DNA of 6,173 nucleotides, taken from Chitinophagaceae bacterium (lineage in GTDB: Bacteria > Bacteroidota > Bacteroidia > Chitinophagales > Chitinophagaceae). The position numbers and the translations under genes were made by a program. The DNA is taken from NCBI GenBank assembly GCA_030151745.1, contig JASLDA010000300.1, positions 1 through 6,173 of the forward strand, read 5' to 3'. Positions 1-6,173 of this stretch are shown one piece after another. The notes under the pieces were generated by a model, which saw only the letters and a program-made list of their open reading frames with translations, was not told the origin of the DNA and made no database searches. Within the stretch, counting starts at the first letter, position 1, and each line of letters begins with the position of its first letter.

Positions 1-1549
<1,549 letters not shown>

Positions 1550-1570
1550 AAGTCCAATCGAGCGAAACAT

Positions 1571-2137
1571 ATGAGAAGAGAATGGCTTTCTGCCGCATTG
1601 CTGACCATCGGCTGCATGGTGGTGATCAACGGAGGGTACACGGCGATCGTGTTCGGGATGGCGAGGCTGACGCCCCAGCAGGGACTTGCGGAGCGTATCG
1701 AAGCTCCGAACGGCCAAGAGTACTATGCGAACATTGCCCAGAAGTTCACCGATGACCGCTATTTCTGGCCCCGCCCTTCTGCCGTGGACTACAATGCGGC
1801 CGGCAGCGGCGGCAGCAACAAAGGACCGGGTAACCCGGAATACCTGCGGACTGTATCTGATCGCATCGACACGTTCCTGGCCCATAATCCCGGCGTAAGC
1901 CGTGCGGAGATCCCCTCCGAGCTGGTAACGGCCAGCGGCAGCGGGCTGGACCCTGATATCTCGCCGGCAGCGGCCTTGATCCAGGTCCCGAGGATCGCCG
2001 GATCCCGCGGTATTTCCCTGCGGCAGATCCGCGTTTTGGTCGCGGATTTTTCAGCGAAGAGCGGCGGACCGGGGCCGTGCCGCGTCAATGTGCTGCGCCT
2101 GAACCTGGCGCTTGACAAGCTGAAATCGACCCCGTAG
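1571..2137 (+). CDS. kdpC: Potassium-transporting ATPase subunit C
   Basis: Small single-span subunit of the KdpFABC pump; in the family it binds KdpA/KdpB and raises ATP affinity. The product has 188 residues, close to the usual 190 or so. One membrane helix lies near residues 7-30, followed by a periplasmic domain with the family motifs: QKFTDDRYFWPRPSA (57-71), NAAGSGGSNKGP (75-86), ELVTASGSGLDPDIS (117-131) and the C-terminal VNVLRLNLALDKL (172-184). The start ATG at 1571 puts the membrane helix at the N-terminus, as expected. No clear Shine-Dalgarno precedes it, which is common in Bacteroidota. The stretch before the last conserved block is glycine/proline-rich (SGGPGPC, 164-170) and about two residues shorter than in E. 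coli. It lies 21 bases after kdpB, so the two are almost surely cotranscribed. Confidence 0.97.
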   Translation: MRREWLSAALLTIGCMVVINGGYTAIVFGMARLTPQQGLAERIEAPNGQEYYANIAQKFTDDRYFWPRPSAVDYNAAGSGGSNKGPGNPEYLRTVSDRIDTFLAHNPGVSRAEIPSELVTASGSGLDPDISPAAALIQVPRIAGSRGISLRQIRVLVADFSAKSGGPGPCRVNVLRLNLALDKLKSTP

Positions 2138-2266
2138 CCCTTGTAGCCTCCGCCATTGGGAGCAAGCAGCTGTGTCGTGATCAATTCCGCCGCCGGCATT
2201 TCCTGCGAAGTACATACCCGCATCTTACAATCGGCTCCGCGTGTTCCGCGCAGCTCATTCCTCAAC

Positions 2267-3370
2267 ATGAAACAATCTGTACTGATCATACTCTCGATAC
2301 TGGCTGCAGGCCTGGCAGGCGCGCAGTCCGTTCGTATATCGCCGGCTGGGGACAGCACGCGGACGATCACGCTGGAAGGCTATGCCGATGTCTACTTCGG
2401 GTTCGATTTCAGCGAGCCATCGGACGCCGGCCGTCCGTATTTCGTATCGCAGTCGAGACATAACGAGGTCAACGTCAACCTGGCCTACCTGAGTCTCAGG
2501 TACAGCAGCTCCCGTGCCCGCGCGGTCTTCACTCCGGGCTTCGGCACCTATATGAACGCGAACTATGCAGCCGAGAGGCTGACATTGCGCAATATCGTCG
2601 AAGCCAATATCGGCATCCGGCCGTTCAAGAACAAGGCTATATGGATCGACGCCGGTGTTTTCAGCGCACCCTACACCACGGAGAACGCGATTGCGCACGA
2701 CCAGCTGCTCTATACCCGTTCGTTCGCTGCCGAGTATTCGCCATACTATCTGACCGGTGTCCGCGCGACGCTTCCTCTCGGCAGAGAGTTGAACCTCTAC
2801 CTATATCTGGTAAACGGCTGGCAGGTGATCCAGGACCTCAACGCACCGCTATCCTTCGGCTCTGCGCTGGAATGGAAACCAGGCAACAAAGTGGTCGTCA
2901 ACTGGTCGACCTACGCCGGGAATGAACACGCTGCGTCGCAGCCGCAGTACGAAGGCCGGTACTTTTCAGACCTGTACCTCGTATATAATCCGACAAGCCG
3001 CCTTTCGCTTTCCGCGGACTTCTATGCAGGGTATCAGCGCCGCGAAGACAGCGTTACACGCAGGTCTCCCGGCTGCTGGTATCAGGGCAATGTGAACGGC
3101 CGCTGTTTCCTGACCAGATCGCAGAGCATTGCCCTGCGAGCCGAGTATTTTCAGGATGCGCAGGCTGCCGTGATCCTGCCTGTTACCGGGGTGCCCCATT
3201 TCGATTGCGCCAGCGCCAGCCTTGGCTACAACCTCGCAGTCACAGGCAATGCTGCTTTTCATGCAGAGGGTCGCATCTTCGGATCTCGGTATGAAATCTT
3301 CAACGACCAGCATGGATATCGTTCGAAACATGCTGCGATGCTGATTGCCGGACTGACCGCAAAATTCTAA
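2267..3370 (+). CDS. Outer-membrane beta-barrel porin, BBP2-like (porin 1)
   Basis: Predicted outer-membrane porin of 367 residues. The ATG at 2267 is chosen because it gives a clean Sec signal peptide (MKQSVLIILSILAAGLAGA, likely cleaved before Gln20). The frame stays open further upstream to a TTG at 2156, but those extra 37 residues would bury the signal peptide. The mature protein alternates polar and aromatic/hydrophobic residues as in beta strands: GYADVYFGFDFSEP (38-51), HNEVNVNLAYLSLRY (65-79), then IWIDAGVFSAPYTTEN (125-140), LYLYLVNGWQ (177-186) and AEGRIFGS (333-340). The last residue is Phe, typical of the C-terminal barrel signal. These motifs match my memory of BBP2 porins in Bacteroidota kdp clusters. 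Cys270 and Cys280 sit ten residues apart in a probable loop. It lies 129 bases after kdpC and 23 bases before a second porin gene. A role in K+ passage across the outer membrane is inferred from context only. Confidence 0.88.
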   Translation: MKQSVLIILSILAAGLAGAQSVRISPAGDSTRTITLEGYADVYFGFDFSEPSDAGRPYFVSQSRHNEVNVNLAYLSLRYSSSRARAVFTPGFGTYMNANYAAERLTLRNIVEANIGIRPFKNKAIWIDAGVFSAPYTTENAIAHDQLLYTRSFAAEYSPYYLTGVRATLPLGRELNLYLYLVNGWQVIQDLNAPLSFGSALEWKPGNKVVVNWSTYAGNEHAASQPQYEGRYFSDLYLVYNPTSRLSLSADFYAGYQRREDSVTRRSPGCWYQGNVNGRCFLTRSQSIALRAEYFQDAQAAVILPVTGVPHFDCASASLGYNLAVTGNAAFHAEGRIFGSRYEIFNDQHGYRSKHAAMLIAGLTAKF

Positions 3371-3393
3371 TCTGATCATTTCCTCCACCTACA

Positions 3394-4794
3394 ATGAACA
3401 ACATAAAACTGCTGATCGTGTCGGCTGCGCTTATGACGGCAATTTCAGGGACCGTATTTGCGCAGGCCACGGAACCCCGGAAAGCCGGGCTGTCGGCTGA
3501 CGAGGACGATGTGGCCGGGGCTGCATCCGCAGCTCCCGCGAAAGTGCCCTTTGAAGGCTATGACATGACCTGGATCAACGGTCAGAACCGGCAGACGGAC
3601 TTCCCGCTGCAGCTCAAAGACAAAGCGGGCAACGCGATCGTGACAGGCGTCGCCTTCGTGGATGCCTATTACAACCGGAACTTCAACAATCCGATCGACA
3701 ACACGCAGACGATCTCATCCGCGATTGGACGGAACAACGAGATCACGTTGAATATGATCAGCCTCGGCCTGGACGTCAATTACCGGAGCATCGTCGGCCG
3801 CATATTCCTGCAGTACGGCCAAATGGGCTCCATTGTGCAGGATTTGGACGGCTCCGTGCTGCATGGCCGCAATACCGGCGTCGCCAACCTGAAGTATATC
3901 CGCGAAGCCGCTGCCGGCTACCATTTCAGCAAGTGGTACGGCATCAATGTCGAAGCCGGGATCTTCATGAGCTATATCGGCCTGGAGAGCTATGTGCTGA
4001 ACGAAAACTGGTGTTACCAGCGGTCCATGCCCTGCGATTTCACGCCCTTCTATTTCAGCGGCGCACGCGTGCAGGCATTCCTTTCCCGGACGGTGAAGCA
4101 GGAGATCTGGCTGCTCAATGGCTGGCAGACCTACAATGGCTGGAACCAGGCGCCGGGCATCGGCAGCAGCACTTACTGGCGTCCGAATACGAACCTCCAG
4201 CTGGTGGCGAACTTTTACCTGGCCGGCCGCGATACCCGCGGCAATCCGGATGTGATGCGCTTCCACCACGACAACTCCGTCGTTGCCCGTTACTGCAACC
4301 GTCCCAAGTCTAAAGGCATTTCCCAGGCGGCGTTCAGCATCAACAACCACTACGGCTTTCAGGCCGGCCGCCGCTCGGACGGCACCGATGTGAAGAGCAG
4401 CGAAAACTATATGCTGGGCACGTCCGTCGCCAATCGCGTATGGTTTGCCAAGAACAAGCTTGCCGTGACACTGCGGGGCGACTATGTGAAGAATCCGGGC
4501 GCGTATCTGGCATTCTCACCCTCGCCGGTTGCCGGCAACGCATTCAACGACGCACTGGCGGAAGGCAAGGATCTCGGACTATTCCAGGGAACGGTCACCC
4601 TTGACATCATGCCGAACGATCTGTTCACCTTCCGGCTCGAAGGCCGCTACCGCGACAGCAATATTCCCTATTTCGCAGGGCGTGGCGGAACGACCTCCCC
4701 CGACGGCTGGGCGGACACCCCGATCGGGACCTGGCGCCCAGACCTCGTTCGCAGCGAGCCAAGCCTTACAGCTGCCGTAACCATCCGGCTTTAG
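3394..4794 (+). CDS. Outer-membrane beta-barrel porin, BBP2-like (porin 2)
   Basis: Second predicted outer-membrane porin, 466 residues. A Sec signal peptide (residues 1-23, ending VFA before Gln24) has no lipobox cysteine. An alanine- and acid-rich linker follows (about 24-50), then the barrel. Family-like blocks are GYDMTWINGQNRQ (55-67), a FVDAYYNRNFNNPIDN strand region (88-103), YHFSKWYGINVEAGIFMSY (176-194), LNGWQTYNGW (241-250) and RFHHDNSVVARYCNRP (289-304). PYFAGRGGTTSPDG lies near the C-terminus. I recall these blocks from larger BBP2/porin proteins of Bacteroidota and Acidobacteriota. It shares the order of elements with porin 1, such as NNEITLN against HNEVNVN and NGWQ against NGWQ, so the pair is distantly homologous but not a recent duplication. 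Cys207 and Cys214 flank a short segment. The start at 3394 is 23 bases after the porin 1 stop, with no Shine-Dalgarno. Transported solute is unknown. Confidence 0.88.
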   Translation: MNNIKLLIVSAALMTAISGTVFAQATEPRKAGLSADEDDVAGAASAAPAKVPFEGYDMTWINGQNRQTDFPLQLKDKAGNAIVTGVAFVDAYYNRNFNNPIDNTQTISSAIGRNNEITLNMISLGLDVNYRSIVGRIFLQYGQMGSIVQDLDGSVLHGRNTGVANLKYIREAAAGYHFSKWYGINVEAGIFMSYIGLESYVLNENWCYQRSMPCDFTPFYFSGARVQAFLSRTVKQEIWLLNGWQTYNGWNQAPGIGSSTYWRPNTNLQLVANFYLAGRDTRGNPDVMRFHHDNSVVARYCNRPKSKGISQAAFSINNHYGFQAGRRSDGTDVKSSENYMLGTSVANRVWFAKNKLAVTLRGDYVKNPGAYLAFSPSPVAGNAFNDALAEGKDLGLFQGTVTLDIMPNDLFTFRLEGRYRDSNIPYFAGRGGTTSPDGWADTPIGTWRPDLVRSEPSLTAAVTIRL

Positions 4795-4816
4795 CTCCTG
4801 CCGGTGTGAAACCTGC

Positions 4817-4835
4817 GCTGCAACGGATATGCAGC
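4817..4835. repeat. Small inverted repeat in the porin 2-kdpD spacer
   Basis: GCTGCA (4817-4822) and TGCAGC (4830-4835) are perfect inverted arms around a 7-base loop, 22 bases after the porin 2 stop. The stem is only 6 bp and no T-run follows, so it is not a convincing intrinsic terminator. It might be a processing or pausing hairpin, or chance. The rest of the 170-base spacer (4795-4964) shows no TAnnTTTG-type Bacteroidota -7 element that I can find and no credible small gene. Confidence 0.3.
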
Positions 4836-4964
4836 TGTACTTTCCATAGTCAATCATGAGCATATCGCCTGCGGAGTGCCGGCGCTTTAGATCGAGATCA
4901 ATCATCTTTACACAGCTATTCTCAAGACGATGCGCCCGCAGGATAGCGAATCGATATTTATGCT

Positions 4965-6095
4965 ATGGCCGAACGAGACCGGGAACAGGCAGCCGAGCAT
5001 TTCCTGAATCTGATCCGGGGCAGCAAGCGCGGCAGGTTTAAGCTGTATATCGGCATGGCCGCGGGTGTCGGCAAGACGTACCGCATGCTGCAGGAAGCCC
5101 ATTCCCTGCTGCGGAACGGGATCAATGTCCAGGTCGGCTTTATCGAAACGCACAGGCGCGAGGAGACGGAGGCCCTGATCGCCGGATTGCCGGTCATTCC
5201 CCGGCGCAGCGCGTTCTACAGGGGCAAACGGCTCGACGAGCTGGATCTGCAGGCCGTGCTGAACCTGCATCCCGAAGTGGTGCTGATCGATGAGCTGGCG
5301 CACAGCAATATGCCCGGCAGCAAAAATGAGAAGCGCTGGCAGGACGTGATGGATATCCTCGACGCCGGCATCAACGTCATCAGCGCGGTCAATATCCAGC
5401 ATATCGAAAGTTTGAACGGCATAGTCAAGGAAATCACCGGGGTCGAAGTGGCGGAGCGTATCCCGGATAAGATCCTTAAGCTGGCGGACGAGGTCGTAAA
5501 CATCGATCTGACCGCCGATGATCTGATCGCACGCCTGAAAGAAGGGAAGATCTATTCGGCGGATAAGGTAGCTATCGCACTGAAGAATTTCTTCAGGTCG
5601 GAGAGTATCCTCCAGCTGCGGGAACTGGCGCTGAAGGAAGTGGCCGGCCAGATCGAGCGGAAGGTGGAAAGCGAGGTGCCGAAAGGGATTTCATACCGGC
5701 ACGAACATATTCTCACCTGTATCAGCAGCAACCCCTCGGCGGCGCTGAACCTGATCCGGAAAAGCGCCCGGCTGGCAAGCTATTACAACGCGCAGTGGAC
5801 GATTCTCTACGTGGAGACGCCGCGTGAGAGCCCGGACCGGATTCCACTGGACCGTCAGCGGCACCTGATCAATAACTTTAAGCTTGCAACGGAGCTGGGA
5901 GCCAGGATCGAGCGGATAAAAGGTACATCGACTGCGCAGTGCATTGCCGACTTCGCGGAGGAACATGATATCACGACCGTTTGTATCGGCAAGCCCCGCC
6001 TGAGCTTGTTTAATATTATTGTTGCGACGAGCGTTTTTAGCTCGCTGCTGAAGCGGTTGGCAAAAACGGATACGGACCTCATAATACTGTCCTGA
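4965..6095 (+). CDS. kdpD: Short KdpD: N-terminal sensor/ATP-binding and USP domains without kinase
   Basis: Cytoplasmic sensory half of the KdpD turgor/K+ sensor, 376 residues against 894 in E. coli. Residues about 22-230 form the KdpD domain (Pfam KdpD type): Walker A GMAAGVGKT (30-38; bases 5052-5078), GFIETHRREET (58-68), Walker B-like VVLIDELAHSN (105-115), KRWQDVMDILDAGINV (123-138) and VNIQHIESLN (142-151). Residues about 246-376 look like a universal stress protein (USP) domain, including ARLASYYNAQWTILYVETP (268-286) and VCIGKPRLS (339-347). The protein stops at the end of the USP domain, so the four membrane helices, GAF region, His-kinase dimerisation and ATPase domains of full KdpD are absent. 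An earlier ATG at 4960 is in another frame and an in-frame TAG at 4944 rules out a longer protein. The next gene begins one base after the stop and probably supplies the kinase. It likely cannot phosphorylate a response regulator alone. Confidence 0.95.
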   Translation: MAERDREQAAEHFLNLIRGSKRGRFKLYIGMAAGVGKTYRMLQEAHSLLRNGINVQVGFIETHRREETEALIAGLPVIPRRSAFYRGKRLDELDLQAVLNLHPEVVLIDELAHSNMPGSKNEKRWQDVMDILDAGINVISAVNIQHIESLNGIVKEITGVEVAERIPDKILKLADEVVNIDLTADDLIARLKEGKIYSADKVAIALKNFFRSESILQLRELALKEVAGQIERKVESEVPKGISYRHEHILTCISSNPSAALNLIRKSARLASYYNAQWTILYVETPRESPDRIPLDRQRHLINNFKLATELGARIERIKGTSTAQCIADFAEEHDITTVCIGKPRLSLFNIIVATSVFSSLLKRLAKTDTDLIILS

Positions 6096-6096
6096 T

Positions 6097-6173
6097 ATGG
6101 CCTGGACGATCAAAGGGAAGATTGCGACCGGCATCGGCGTACTCTTCTCCCTGCTTACGGTAACATGGGTTGT
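6097..6173 (+). CDS. N-terminus of probable membrane histidine kinase, 3'-truncated by window edge
   Basis: Twenty-five codons are visible before the window ends. The peptide starts MAWTIKGKIATGIGVLF and continues SLLTVTWV. This is a short basic stretch followed by a hydrophobic segment, as at the first membrane helix of a HAMP-type sensor kinase. No kinase motif lies inside the window, so the identity is inferred from position: in Bacteroidota kdp clusters as I remember them, a short KdpD is followed by a separate HAMP/ATP-binding histidine kinase. The ATG lies one base after the kdpD TGA (6093-6095), with no Shine-Dalgarno, which suggests translational coupling. Any other small membrane protein would fit the visible residues too. 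Confidence 0.65.
   Translation, partial: MAWTIKGKIATGIGVLFSLLTVTWV

Noticed and set aside
2156..2266. Upstream TTG start extending porin 1 by 37 residues
   Set aside because: The extension has no barrel or signal features and would place the clear Sec signal peptide in the interior.
1789..2370. Antisense frame across kdpC and the kdpC-porin spacer, with a GGGYKGYG-like stretch
   Set aside because: Most of it opposes kdpC and the porin 1 start; no known domain or start context supports it.
4866..4884. CGCC/GGCG hairpin followed by CTTTAG, considered as a terminator
   Set aside because: The stem is only 4 bp with an 11-base loop and lacks a T-run.
4850..4905. Direct repeat TCAATCAT at 4850-4857 and 4898-4905, considered as operator half-sites
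   Set aside because: An 8-base repeat in a spacer of this length is quite likely by chance, and no third copy or symmetry supports it.
4960..5010. ATG at 4960 as an alternative kdpD start
   Set aside because: It is in a different frame and meets a stop after about 15 codons; the Walker A domain is in the frame of the ATG at 4965.
4856..5041. Possible 61-residue gene overlapping the kdpD start
   Set aside because: Arginine-rich, no domain, overlaps kdpD out of frame and looks like a shadow.

Overview
The window holds the distal part of a kdp (high-affinity potassium uptake) cluster, all on the + strand. Gene order is kdpB (5' end cut off by the window edge), kdpC, two tandem genes for outer-membrane beta-barrel porins of the BBP2 (putative beta-barrel porin-2, formerly DUF1597) type, a short kdpD with only the sensory/ATP-binding half, and the first 25 codons of what is probably the separate histidine kinase gene. 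I see no RNA genes, mobile elements, CRISPR arrays or attachment sites, and no gene-free stretch longer than 300 bases.

The organism is most likely a member of the Bacteroidota with a fairly GC-rich genome, Chitinophagaceae-like as a guess. The grounds are three: outer-membrane porins inside the kdp cluster, a KdpD split from its kinase, and the near absence of Shine-Dalgarno sequences before the genes. The KdpC and porin sequences also resemble what I remember of Bacteroidota homologues. The assignment rests on remembered families, not on a search.

Layout: 1-1549 kdpB; 1571-2137 kdpC after a 21-base gap; 2138-2266 a 129-base spacer with no recognisable signal; 2267-3370 porin 1; 3394-4794 porin 2 after 23 bases; 4795-4964 a 170-base spacer with a small inverted repeat; 4965-6095 short kdpD; 6097 to the edge, kinase N-terminus, one base after the kdpD stop.

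Working model: KdpB (P-type ATPase subunit) and KdpC, with KdpA presumably encoded upstream, pump K+ across the inner membrane. The two porins could let K+ or other small solutes cross the outer membrane. The KdpD sensor half plus the separate membrane kinase would control expression through a response regulator that is not visible here. The pump and sensor assignments are secure; the porin role in K+ entry is inferred only from gene order.
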